From contig CAZITO010000029.1 in NCBI GenBank assembly GCA_964542225.1, positions 1-22,309 of the forward strand: a DNA stretch of 22,309 nt. Reading direction: 5' to 3'. Below the pieces are notes generated by a model that ran no database searches, was not told where the DNA came from, and saw only the letters and a program-made list of their open reading frames with translations. This DNA is from Scybalousia_A sp964542225 (lineage in GTDB: Bacteria > Bacteroidota > Bacteroidia > Bacteroidales > P3). A program made the translations under genes and the position numbers. Of the stretch, positions 1 through 7,364 are shown piece after piece; position 1 is the stretch's first letter, and each line of letters opens with the position of its first letter.

Positions 1-105
1 AACGCTGAAAATGACCATTTTTGCCCGATTTTGACCCCTCGAAAAAGGTTAAGTAATTGATAATCAATAGCAGCACCCCTATTTTTGACTTTTTAGTGTA
101 TATCA
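1..105. mobile_element. possible IS21-like element end, cut by window edge
   Basis: No frame here stays open in a convincing way. The stretch repeats a short motif, ATTTTTGCCC / ATTTTGACCCC near 17-42 and CCCCTATTTTTGAC near 76-89, with an odd palindrome ATTGATAATCAAT at 56-68. Spaced copies of a GTCAAAAAT-type motif (minus reading) resemble the multiple terminal repeats of IS21-family elements, and a CA at 104-105 could be the tip. The transposase genes would lie left of the window. This is a resemblance from memory, not an alignment, so it may simply be intergenic DNA. Confidence 0.25.
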
Positions 106-117
106 ATTAAATTTCAG

Positions 118-194
118 GCTCAGCCTGTTTTATTGGGCAAAGCCGCACCCGTTGGGTGTTTTATAAAGGCAAAGCCATAAAAAACAGTCTGAGC
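118..194. repeat. palindromic intergenic repeat, copy A
   Basis: Imperfect inverted repeat: the left arm GCTCAGCCTGTTTTAT (118-133) pairs with the right arm ATAAAAAACAGTCTGAGC (177-194) with one mismatch and a two-base bulge. Inside lie two direct copies of GGCAAAGCC (136-144 and 168-176), each preceded by GTTTTAT, and a small tip hairpin CACCC-GTT-GGGTG (146-158). The reverse complement of the element at 16259-16336 carries the same order of blocks, so the two are members of one family. It sits about 55 bases upstream of the MATE gene promoter. Its function is unknown. Confidence 0.65.
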
Positions 195-248
195 TTATCG
201 GAGTAATTATAATTGGTTATAGGTTTGTAAGGTAATAGTATTAAATAA

Positions 249-277
249 TTGTATATGATTTTTTTTGTGTAATTTTG
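249..277 (+). promoter_or_regulatory. Bacteroidota-type promoter of the MATE gene
   Basis: TAATTTTG at 270-277 matches the -7 consensus TAnnTTTG, and TTG at 249-251 is a plausible -33 element with an 18-base spacer. Transcription would start near 282-285. This excludes the upstream in-frame ATG at 265 and supports the ATG at 310 as the start. Confidence 0.6.
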
Positions 278-309
278 CAAACCGATTTTTCGATATAAAG
301 TTAAAAATT

Positions 310-1671
310 ATGAATGAAGAACGAGCGTTAATATTAGGTAGAGAAAAGATAAGTAAATTATTATGGAAGTTTGCCTTACCGGCCATAGCAGCAACAATTG
401 CTTCCTCCTTATATAACATAGTAGACGGCATTTTTATAGGACATCTTGGAGCCTACAACATAGCAGGCGTGGGACTTACTGCTCCTTTTATGAATTTGGC
501 GGCCGCCTTTGGCGCTTTAGTCGGTGTGGGAGCAAGTGTAACCTGTTCCATTTATCTTGGCGAAAAAAATTATGATAAGGCTCGAGTTGTGCTTGCCAAT
601 GTTGTTATACTCAATCTTATTCTCGGAATTTTGTTTAGTGTGGTGGGCTTTGTATTTTTGGAACCCATACTCGTATTTTTTGGAGCAAGTGCCAACACTA
701 TGCCTGCCGCCAAAGAATATATGACCGTAATACTTATAGGTAACGTATTTGCACACATGTATTTGGGTCTCAACTCTATTTTGAGAGTAAGCGGTTATCC
801 TGTTACGGCTATGAATATGACCTTTATCTCCGTTGTGATAAATATTATTCTTGCTCCGTTGTTTATTTTTGTTTTTGATATGGGAGTGGCCGGAGCTGCG
901 TGGGCTACGGTTATAGCACAAACCATTTGTTGTCTTATTCTGTTCTATCTGTTTTTGAGAAGGGATAGAGTGGTATATTTGGAAAAAGACAAATTTTATT
1001 TGGACAAGCATATAGTTAAGCGTTCTTTTTCAATAGGTTCGCCCAATTTCTTTACCAATGCGGCAGGTTGTTTTATAGTTGTCTTGCAGAATTACAATTT
1101 GTTGAAATATGGAGGCGATTTGTATGTAGGAGCATTTTCCATTATAAACAGAATTGCTTTCTTATTCTTTATGATAGTTTTGGGTTTTTCTCAAGGAATG
1201 CAACCGATAGTTGCCTACAACTTTGGAGCCAAAAATTATAAAAGAATGTGGGATACTTTTTTCTTAACAGTAAAATGTGCTTTGTGTATAACTATTTTGG
1301 GCTGTTTGATTTGCGAAATATTTCCATATCAAATTACGCGTTTGTTTGCCTCTGAGGGAAACTCTTTGGACAAAGAATTGATAAGCATAACAATAGATGG
1401 TTTTCATAAAAATATGTGTGCTTTTTGGGTAGTGGGTATTGCTGTTATAGGCACCAACTTTTTTGCCTCTATGGGCAAGCCTAAAAAAGCCTTATTTCTC
1501 TCTCTTACAAGACAGGCTATTTTTTTGATACCTATATTATTGATTTTGCCAAATTTGATAGGTGTCAACGGAGTGTGGTTTGCCGCTCCTATTGCAGATA
1601 TGCTTGCAACACTTTGCACCATATACCTTGTATTCAGAGAAAGAAAGATACAAAAGAAATTTATAGATTGA
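310..1671 (+). CDS. MATE family multidrug/cation efflux transporter
   Basis: Predicted inner-membrane antiporter of 453 residues, the normal MATE length, with about twelve hydrophobic segments in two MatE repeats. The N-terminal pattern (KLLWKFALPAIAATIASSL, then NIVDGIFIGHLG at about residues 38-50) is characteristic of the family, as is the second-half segment with GFSQGMQPIVAYNFGAK (about residues 293-309). MATE proteins export drugs or metabolites in exchange for Na+ or H+; the substrate cannot be told from sequence. The start at 310 is chosen because an in-frame ATG at 265 lies upstream of the promoter element. The next gene, lgt, has its own promoter 10 bases downstream, so this is probably a single-gene unit, although read-through is possible. 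Confidence 0.93.
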   Translation: MNEERALILGREKISKLLWKFALPAIAATIASSLYNIVDGIFIGHLGAYNIAGVGLTAPFMNLAAAFGALVGVGASVTCSIYLGEKNYDKARVVLANVVILNLILGILFSVVGFVFLEPILVFFGASANTMPAAKEYMTVILIGNVFAHMYLGLNSILRVSGYPVTAMNMTFISVVINIILAPLFIFVFDMGVAGAAWATVIAQTICCLILFYLFLRRDRVVYLEKDKFYLDKHIVKRSFSIGSPNFFTNAAGCFIVVLQNYNLLKYGGDLYVGAFSIINRIAFLFFMIVLGFSQGMQPIVAYNFGAKNYKRMWDTFFLTVKCALCITILGCLICEIFPYQITRLFASEGNSLDKELISITIDGFHKNMCAFWVVGIAVIGTNFFASMGKPKKALFLSLTRQAIFLIPILLILPNLIGVNGVWFAAPIADMLATLCTIYLVFRERKIQKKFID

Positions 1672-1680
1672 AAAAAAACG

Positions 1681-1688
1681 TATCTTTG
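1681..1688 (+). promoter_or_regulatory. -7 promoter element of the lgt operon
   Basis: TATCTTTG is a perfect TAnnTTTG element 24 bases before the lgt start codon. No good -33 TTG is present at the expected distance. The downstream ATG at 1695 is closed at once by a stop, leaving 1713 as the start. Confidence 0.55.
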
Positions 1689-1712
1689 CAAAAAATGTTT
1701 TTATAGAGTATT

Positions 1713-2573
1713 ATGATAAATTTGAGTATTGTTTGGAATGTATCGCCCACTTTGTTTCACTTGGGAAATATGGAGGTGAGATGGTATGGAATTTTGTTTG
1801 CTTGTGCTTTCGTTATTTGTTATTTACTTTTAAAAAGAATGTTTCTTGAAGAAAAAGTTGATGTTTTATACTTGGACAAATTGACTTTTTATTGTTTCAT
1901 AGCCGTACTCATAGGAGCAAGGTTGGGGCATTGTCTTTTTTATGATTTTTCTTATTATTCTCATCATATAATTGAGATGTTGTTGCCTATACACGAAACG
2001 GCTGAGGGCTGGAAATTCTCCGGTTATCAGGGTTTGGCTTCGCACGGAGGAGCAATAGGAATTATTATAGCCTTGATTCTTTATAGTAAGAAAACCCAAA
2101 TACCCTTTATGTGGGTAGTGGAACGCTTGGTGATTGCCATCTGTTTTGGCGGAGCAAGTATAAGGTTGGGCAATCTTATGAATTCCGAAATCTATGGTTT
2201 GCCGACATCTTTGCCTTGGGGCTTTGTTTTTGTCAGAGATAATCAAACCATACCCTGCCACCCTACACAACTTTATGAAGCCTTGTCTTATATAACCATA
2301 GGTGTGATACTTTACATAATACTATCAAAAAAGAAAGTACATCAAGGGATGATTTTTGGAATATTCCTTACGGCTCTGTTTGGAGTAAGATTTCTTTTGG
2401 AATTTTTAAAAAACAACCAAGAGTCATGGGAAAATGCCTTGCCTATAGATATGGGACAAATACTTTCCATTCCTTTTATTGTGGTGGGAGTGGTTTTTAT
2501 AGTACTTGCATGGAAAAAGGATTTAGGAAAAACATTGGATATAAAATTATTAACACAAAAGAGCAAAAAATAA
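1713..2573 (+). CDS. lgt: prolipoprotein diacylglyceryl transferase
   Basis: Inner-membrane enzyme that moves a diacylglyceryl group from phosphatidylglycerol to the lipobox cysteine of prolipoproteins, the first step of lipoprotein maturation. The 286 residues contain about seven hydrophobic segments. Family landmarks are visible: WYGILFA (24-30), GARLGH (68-73), the HGGAIG loop with His111, the Lgt signature RLGNLMNSEIYG (151-162) and HPTQLYEA (183-190). The length is typical. The stop is immediately followed by the gpmA start codon, so the two are co-transcribed and may be translationally coupled. The lipoprotein-type S9 peptidase at 5078-7225 would be one of its substrates. Confidence 0.96.
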   Translation: MINLSIVWNVSPTLFHLGNMEVRWYGILFACAFVICYLLLKRMFLEEKVDVLYLDKLTFYCFIAVLIGARLGHCLFYDFSYYSHHIIEMLLPIHETAEGWKFSGYQGLASHGGAIGIIIALILYSKKTQIPFMWVVERLVIAICFGGASIRLGNLMNSEIYGLPTSLPWGFVFVRDNQTIPCHPTQLYEALSYITIGVILYIILSKKKVHQGMIFGIFLTALFGVRFLLEFLKNNQESWENALPIDMGQILSIPFIVVGVVFIVLAWKKDLGKTLDIKLLTQKSKK

Positions 2574-3326
2574 ATGAATAAAAATTTAATTTTGATTCGT
2601 CACGGACAAAGTGAATGGAATAAACTTAATCTTTTCACAGGCTGGAAAGATGTGGATTTGTCCGAACAAGGAAAACAAGAAGCCGTTGAAGCCGGTAAGG
2701 CATTGTTGAATTATGAAATAGAGCCTGAAATTTGTTTTACCTCTTATCTTAAAAGAGCAATAAAAACTCTAAACATAGTTTTGGACACTATGAATTTGGA
2801 TTACTTGCCCGTATATAAAACTTGGCGTTTAAATGAGAAACATTACGGACAATTGCAAGGATTAAACAAAGAGGAAACAGCGGAGAAATATGGCGATGAG
2901 CAAGTGCTGAAATGGAGAAGAGTCTTTGATTGCAGACCTCCTGCATTGGAAGACAAAGATGAAAGAAACCCAAAAAATGAAAAGCGTTACAAAGATGTTG
3001 CCGCTGAGGATTTGCCAGCAACAGAGTCTTTGAAGGATTGTATTGCTCGTTGTATGCCTTATTTCAATGAGGTTATTTTGCCGGAATTCAAAAAACACAA
3101 TACCATACTTATAGCCGCTCACGGCAATTCTTTAAGAGGTATAGTAAAGAATTTGAAAAATATGAGTGAGGATGAGATAATAAAATTCAACATTCCAACA
3201 GGCATACCTTATCTGTTTACCTTTGATGAAAATCTTTCATTGAAAGAAGACAGATTTTTGGCAGATGAAGAGGTTGTAAAAAAACTTATGGAACAAGTTG
3301 CAAAGCAAGGCTCTGCTAAAAAATAG
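2574..3326 (+). CDS. gpmA: 2,3-bisphosphoglycerate-dependent phosphoglycerate mutase
   Basis: Cytosolic glycolytic enzyme interconverting 3- and 2-phosphoglycerate. It has 250 residues, the standard length for the cofactor-dependent family. The phosphohistidine motif LIRHGQSEWN begins at residue 7 with His10 as phosphate carrier. FTGWKDVDLSEQG (21-33), Arg61, Glu88 in the NEKHYGQLQG segment and the second histidine in AAHGNSLRG (His183) complete the active site. It starts directly after the lgt stop with no gap and is followed 18 bases later by hydE. Pairing with lgt has no obvious metabolic logic; I infer only shared transcription. Confidence 0.96.
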   Translation: MNKNLILIRHGQSEWNKLNLFTGWKDVDLSEQGKQEAVEAGKALLNYEIEPEICFTSYLKRAIKTLNIVLDTMNLDYLPVYKTWRLNEKHYGQLQGLNKEETAEKYGDEQVLKWRRVFDCRPPALEDKDERNPKNEKRYKDVAAEDLPATESLKDCIARCMPYFNEVILPEFKKHNTILIAAHGNSLRGIVKNLKNMSEDEIIKFNIPTGIPYLFTFDENLSLKEDRFLADEEVVKKLMEQVAKQGSAKK

Positions 3327-3344
3327 GCACATAACTTTATTTTT

Positions 3345-4430
3345 ATGTCTATAACAGATGTAAAGGAAATATTAAAAAAAAGGGATTTAGAAAAAAACGA
3401 CCTTATAAAATTGTTATCCTTAAAGGAAGAGGATAGCAAGGCGTTGTTTAATAAAGCCTTAGAAGTTAAATTGAAAAACGTAGGCAATTCTATTCATTTG
3501 AGGGGACTTATAGAATATTCCAATATATGTGAAAAGAATTGCCTATATTGTGGTTTGAGAAAAAACAATCCTAACAAAAATCTCTACACACTTTCGGACG
3601 AGCAAATAGATTCTTGTATTTGTCAAGCCATAGAATTAAGATATGGCTCCGTTGCTTTGCAATGCGGAGAGAGATATTCAGAGGATTTTACGTTAAAAGT
3701 AACTCAAATAATCAAAAGAATCAAAGAACTTTCCGATGGAAAAATAGGCATTACACTATCTTGTGGAGAGCAAAGCGAGGAAACTTACAAAAAATGGTTT
3801 GAAGCAGGTGCACACAGATATTTGTTAAGAATAGAAACTTCCAATAAAGAATTGTATTATAAAATACACCCAAAGGACGAAAAGCATTCTTTTGTTAATA
3901 GGATAAATTGCCTTTCCTCTCTAAAAAAAATAGGTTATCAAGTGGGAACGGGTATAATGGTCGGCTTGCCATTTCAAACATACGAGGATATAGCAAACGA
4001 TATACTTTTTTTTAAACAAGAGGATGTTGCTATGGTTGGCTTGGGGCCTTTTATTCCTCATAAAGACACTCCACTTTGGAAATTCAAAAACAATATACCA
4101 AACAATGAGGAACGTATGTTTTTGACTTTGAAAACTCTTGCCATTGTGCGAATAATGATGCCAAAAATAAATATGGTTTCTGCCACTGCAAATCAAACTT
4201 TAGACCCTTTGGGAAGAGAAAAAGCCGTAGTAGTGGGAGCAAATGTGATAATGCCAAATCTGACACCAACAACAAACAGAAAAGATTACTCCATTTATCC
4301 CAATAAGGCTTGTGTAGATGATTCGCCAAAAGATTGTGCCAATTGTTTGGAGATAAGAATGAAAACAATAAATCACACAATCCTATACGACCGATGGGGC
4401 GACTCTCCTGCTTTTTTGGAAAAACAATAA
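3345..4430 (+). CDS. hydE: [FeFe]-hydrogenase maturase HydE (radical SAM)
   Basis: Radical SAM enzyme of 361 residues that acts in assembly of the [FeFe]-hydrogenase H-cluster, in building its dithiomethylamine ligand. The SAM cluster motif CxxxCxxC is at Cys62, Cys66 and Cys69. Near the C terminus Cys323, Cys331 and Cys334 form Cx7CxxC, the spacing of the auxiliary iron-sulfur site known in some HydE proteins. The segment GIMVGLPFQTYEDI and the following VGLGPFIPHKDTPL are typical of HydE. BioB and PylB are relatives, but this combination favours HydE. HydF, HydG and a hydrogenase are not in the window and should be elsewhere. It is last in the lgt-gpmA-hydE unit, ended by the hairpin at 4469-4497. 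Confidence 0.9.
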   Translation: MSITDVKEILKKRDLEKNDLIKLLSLKEEDSKALFNKALEVKLKNVGNSIHLRGLIEYSNICEKNCLYCGLRKNNPNKNLYTLSDEQIDSCICQAIELRYGSVALQCGERYSEDFTLKVTQIIKRIKELSDGKIGITLSCGEQSEETYKKWFEAGAHRYLLRIETSNKELYYKIHPKDEKHSFVNRINCLSSLKKIGYQVGTGIMVGLPFQTYEDIANDILFFKQEDVAMVGLGPFIPHKDTPLWKFKNNIPNNEERMFLTLKTLAIVRIMMPKINMVSATANQTLDPLGREKAVVVGANVIMPNLTPTTNRKDYSIYPNKACVDDSPKDCANCLEIRMKTINHTILYDRWGDSPAFLEKQ

Positions 4431-4468
4431 ACTTTCTTTTTATTTATTCACAGTAGATAATAAACAAA

Positions 4469-4497
4469 GTTGGTATAAGCAAAAAACTTATACCAAC
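4469..4497. terminator. hairpin between convergent hydE and DUF3127 genes
   Basis: A perfect 11-base inverted repeat, GTTGGTATAAG (4469-4479) and CTTATACCAAC (4487-4497), with a seven-base loop, lies between two convergent genes. Neither side has a long T tract, but the minus-strand reading continues TTTGTTTATTATC. It probably ends transcription for both sides. Confidence 0.65.
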
Positions 4498-4542
4498 CAA
4501 ATAGAAGGAATTTATTACAAATCTGTATTAAATTTGTTACTC

Positions 4543-5034
4543 TTAGAATGGTAAGTCATCACTATCCTCGGTATCCATGGTTTCGTTTTCTATAGTAGGC
4601 TTAGGCTGTGGAGCGGATTGAGGTTCCATGTTGTGCATTTCATTGTTTGGACGTTGGTAGTCTACAGGTTGTACTCCTTGAGGTTGCTCATTTTGATAAG
4701 CGCCCATATTATTATTTTGATAATTTCCGTTAGTGTTATTATAAGGATTGCTGTTTGCAACAAAAGTTCCTATACTCCTACACCTGCAATCAGTAAACCA
4801 TCTGTCTTGCCATTGCCTTGATTCTATATCAAAAATTACCTGTATGGTATCTCCCATGTGCAAAGACTTTAATTGCGCAAGTACATCTTCGCCCCAAGTG
4901 GAAAATGCTATACTTCTCGGGTATGAAGTCTCGGTATTAATATCTATTACAAAACCGCCTCTGACCCATGCACCTCTTGAGGACTCACCTCTTTGCTCGG
5001 GCAATAATTGTCTTAATTTTCCTATTATTTCCAT
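4543..5034 (-). CDS. DUF3127 OB-fold-like protein with SSB-type acidic tail
   Basis: A 163-residue cytosolic protein. The first ~105 residues (starting MEIIGKLRQLLPEQRGESSRG) match the Bacteroidota family DUF3127, which I take to be OB-fold-like. Residues ~108-150 are a low-complexity linker rich in Asn, Gln and Pro. The end is acidic and closes with DSDDLPF, very like the DDIPF-type C terminus through which bacterial single-stranded DNA-binding proteins recruit partners. The three-part plan is thus that of SSB, but the core is not a recognised SSB domain. It lies 43 bases after the S9 peptidase on the same strand with no TAnnTTTG box between, so it is probably co-transcribed. A role in DNA metabolism is inference. 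Confidence 0.82.
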   Translation of the reverse strand: MEIIGKLRQLLPEQRGESSRGAWVRGGFVIDINTETSYPRSIAFSTWGEDVLAQLKSLHMGDTIQVIFDIESRQWQDRWFTDCRCRSIGTFVANSNPYNNTNGNYQNNNMGAYQNEQPQGVQPVDYQRPNNEMHNMEPQSAPQPKPTIENETMDTEDSDDLPF

Positions 5035-5077
5035 TTCTTATATTCTTTTTTCTAATATTATTACTCTTAGTTTTTTT

Positions 5078-7225
5078 TTATCTTTCATTCATTTGCTCAG
5101 CAAACTGTTTCTCGCTATCGCTCATACGTTTAGCAGCAGGACTATTGGGTTTCAACCATTTGTCAAGCCAATCAAAGAAATTTCTTTGCCAAAGAACTCC
5201 GTTTTGAGGTTTAAGAACCCAATGTGTCTCATCAGGGAAATAAAGATAACGAGCAGGAATACCCAAATTGACAGCGGCATTATAGGCAGCCATTCCCTGA
5301 GAAGCAACTATACGAAAATCAAACTCTGAATGTATAACCAACAACGGAGTATTCCAATTGGTAACAAACAAATGAGGAGAATTTGCGTAAGATTTTTTTA
5401 CCTTAGGGTCTTTGCTCCAATAAGGACCGCCCAAATCCCAATTAACAAACCACATTTCCTCTGTTTCCAAATATTGTTGCTCCAAATTAAACATACCATT
5501 GTGGGCAATAAAGGCTTTGAATCTATTGTTGTGATGACCTGCAAGCCAATACACCGAGAAACCTCCAAAACTTGCTCCAACTGCTCCTCTGTGGTCTTTG
5601 TCTACGTATGGTTCTTTGCTTATTTCGTCTATTGCTGTCAAATAATCTTTCATACACTGACCGCCATAATCTCCGGATATTTCCTCGTTCCACTCCTGTC
5701 CAAAGCCCGGCAAACCTCTACGATTGGGAGCAACCACGATATAACCATGTGATGCCATTATGGAAAAATTCCATCTGTATGACCAAAACTGAGAAACTGT
5801 GCTTTGAGGACCTCCTTCACAATAAAGCAATGTAGGATATTTCTTTGTAGAATCAAAATCAGGCGGATATATCACCCAAGTATAAAGGTCTTTACCATCG
5901 GTGGCTTTTAGTTTTCTCTCTTCTACTTTGCCCCATTTTATTTTTGCCATAAGGTCATCGTTGGTTGTGGATATTTTTTGCTCTTTTCCTGTTTTTTCAT
6001 CAACCGACCAAATTTCAACAGGGTGAAGCATAGACATTTGAGTAGCAATTAAACGGTCTTTGGTAGGAATAACTGCGGTATAATCCGCATTCTCCTTTGT
6101 CAATTGCTTAATGGATTTATCAGCAATATTCATTTTGTAAATATTGTCTCTGCCATGATAATCGGAGATAAAATATATTTCCTTATTGTCCAAACTAAAA
6201 CGCAAGCCATTGGCATTTTGGTCAAAATCTTCTGTCATATAAGTAACTCTTCCCGAGGATAAATCACATAACATCAAACGAATTTTATCTGCTTCATAAC
6301 CATCTCTTTCCATACTTTCCCAAGCCAAATATTTGCCATCCAAGGAGAAAACTGGGTTTTGGTCATAGCCCATCATATTTTCTGAAAGATTTTTAACCTC
6401 TTTTGTTGCTATATCATACAAATAAATATCCGAATTGGTTGAATAAGCATACTCTTTGCCTGTCTTTTTTCTACAAGTATAGGCTATTTTTTTGCTATCA
6501 GGTGAAAAGGCAAGTTGCTCCATTCCTCCCCAAGGACGCATAGGAGACTCAAACTCAGTACCATTCAAAAGATTAACACCTTCTCCCATTTTTTTACCAT
6601 CAAACTCTGCTACAAACGGTTGGGGAATGTTATCTACCCAATTATCCCAATGCCTGTACATAAGGTCGTCATTGACTCTGCCCGTGGTTTTGTCCAACCC
6701 CTCTTTTAAATAAGAATATTTGTCCTTCTTAGGCAAAGCTCTAACATATAAAATTTTGCTTCCATCAGGGGAATAAGCAAAGCCTTCCAAATCTCCTTCC
6801 GTAAAATCGGAAATTTTCTCTCTATCGGAACCATCAAGATTCATTTGCCAAATATTGACATCTCCCTCCTCAGCATAGATAAAGCCTATTTTATCTCCCT
6901 TTGGATTGAAAACAACATTGAATTCAGAATTTTTTGTTTCCGTCAAACGTTTTACATTTTTGCCGTCTTTGTCCATAATATAGACTTCGGCATTGCCTTT
7001 ATTTTGCTCTATGGAGTAGTAAGTAACCGTGTAAAGCACTTTTTCTCCATCTGGCGATACGCTAACATCTCCTATTCTGCCAAAAGCCCAAAGAACTTCG
7101 GGCGTAAGTTTTCCATCTTTCACTTCTATTTGAGGTTTTTCTATAAGGTCTTTTTCCTTAGTTTTTTGTTGGCAAGAAGCAAAGATAAGAGCCATCAAGC
7201 CAAAACACAAAAATATTTTCTTCAT
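5078..7225 (-). CDS. S9 family (DPP5-like) serine peptidase, predicted lipoprotein
   Basis: A 715-residue exopeptidase of the prolyl oligopeptidase family. It begins with a lipoprotein signal peptide (MKKIFLCFGLMALIFASC, lipidation Cys18), so it should be membrane-anchored and face the periplasm. Residues ~40-410 carry repeated SPDG/SPDS motifs of a TolB/WD40-like propeller. The C-terminal alpha/beta-hydrolase domain has GASFGGFS with nucleophile Ser552, then Asp636 (SEFDF) and His668 (DETHW). This order and the EGGPQS segment resemble dipeptidyl-peptidase 5 of Bacteroidota, which removes dipeptides in peptide-fermenting species; substrate choice is inferred. The start is the ATG at 7225, since the in-frame codon six bases upstream is TTG. 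The promoter box lies at 7259-7266. Confidence 0.93.
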   Translation of the reverse strand: MKKIFLCFGLMALIFASCQQKTKEKDLIEKPQIEVKDGKLTPEVLWAFGRIGDVSVSPDGEKVLYTVTYYSIEQNKGNAEVYIMDKDGKNVKRLTETKNSEFNVVFNPKGDKIGFIYAEEGDVNIWQMNLDGSDREKISDFTEGDLEGFAYSPDGSKILYVRALPKKDKYSYLKEGLDKTTGRVNDDLMYRHWDNWVDNIPQPFVAEFDGKKMGEGVNLLNGTEFESPMRPWGGMEQLAFSPDSKKIAYTCRKKTGKEYAYSTNSDIYLYDIATKEVKNLSENMMGYDQNPVFSLDGKYLAWESMERDGYEADKIRLMLCDLSSGRVTYMTEDFDQNANGLRFSLDNKEIYFISDYHGRDNIYKMNIADKSIKQLTKENADYTAVIPTKDRLIATQMSMLHPVEIWSVDEKTGKEQKISTTNDDLMAKIKWGKVEERKLKATDGKDLYTWVIYPPDFDSTKKYPTLLYCEGGPQSTVSQFWSYRWNFSIMASHGYIVVAPNRRGLPGFGQEWNEEISGDYGGQCMKDYLTAIDEISKEPYVDKDHRGAVGASFGGFSVYWLAGHHNNRFKAFIAHNGMFNLEQQYLETEEMWFVNWDLGGPYWSKDPKVKKSYANSPHLFVTNWNTPLLVIHSEFDFRIVASQGMAAYNAAVNLGIPARYLYFPDETHWVLKPQNGVLWQRNFFDWLDKWLKPNSPAAKRMSDSEKQFAEQMNER

Positions 7226-7258
7226 ATACAATATTTATTTTTTTATTTTCAATTTTTG

Positions 7259-7266
7259 CAAAAATA
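7259..7266 (-). promoter_or_regulatory. -7 promoter element of the S9 peptidase gene
   Basis: Read on the minus strand this is TATTTTTG, a TAnnTTTG match 33 bases before the ATG at 7225. No convincing -33 element is seen. It is divergent from the plus-strand promoter at 7339-7346. Confidence 0.45.
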
Positions 7267-7338
7267 CAAATTTTATTCCGAATGATAAAAGATATTATTA
7301 ACGTTTTAAAAAAGTCAAAAACAAAACATTATTTTTCG

Positions 7339-7346
7339 TACCTTTG
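7339..7346 (+). promoter_or_regulatory. -7 promoter element of the transglutaminase-like gene
   Basis: TACCTTTG matches TAnnTTTG and lies 18 bases before the ATG at 7365. The leader is therefore very short. A possible upstream TTG start at 7344 falls inside this element, which argues against using it. Confidence 0.55.
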
Positions 7347-7364
7347 CAAAAAAGAGTGAATTTT

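Noticed and set aside
118..194. Integron attC site, because GTTGGGT/GTTAGGT resembles the GTTRRRY core
   Set aside because: In attC the core sites lie at the outer ends of the palindrome; here the word is at the apex, and no integrase or cassette array is present.
265..309. Upstream ATG extending the MATE protein by 15 residues
   Set aside because: The ATG lies upstream of or inside the TAATTTTG promoter element, and the extension is not family-like.
3345..4430. Reading hydE as biotin synthase or PylB
   Set aside because: The C-terminal Cx7CxxC and the VGLGPFIPHKDTPL segment fit HydE better, and no biotin or pyrrolysine genes are nearby.
4748..5329. Open plus-strand frame of 193 codons
   Set aside because: It lies opposite the DUF3127 and S9 peptidase genes, which carry clear domains and motifs; the plus-strand product has no family likeness.
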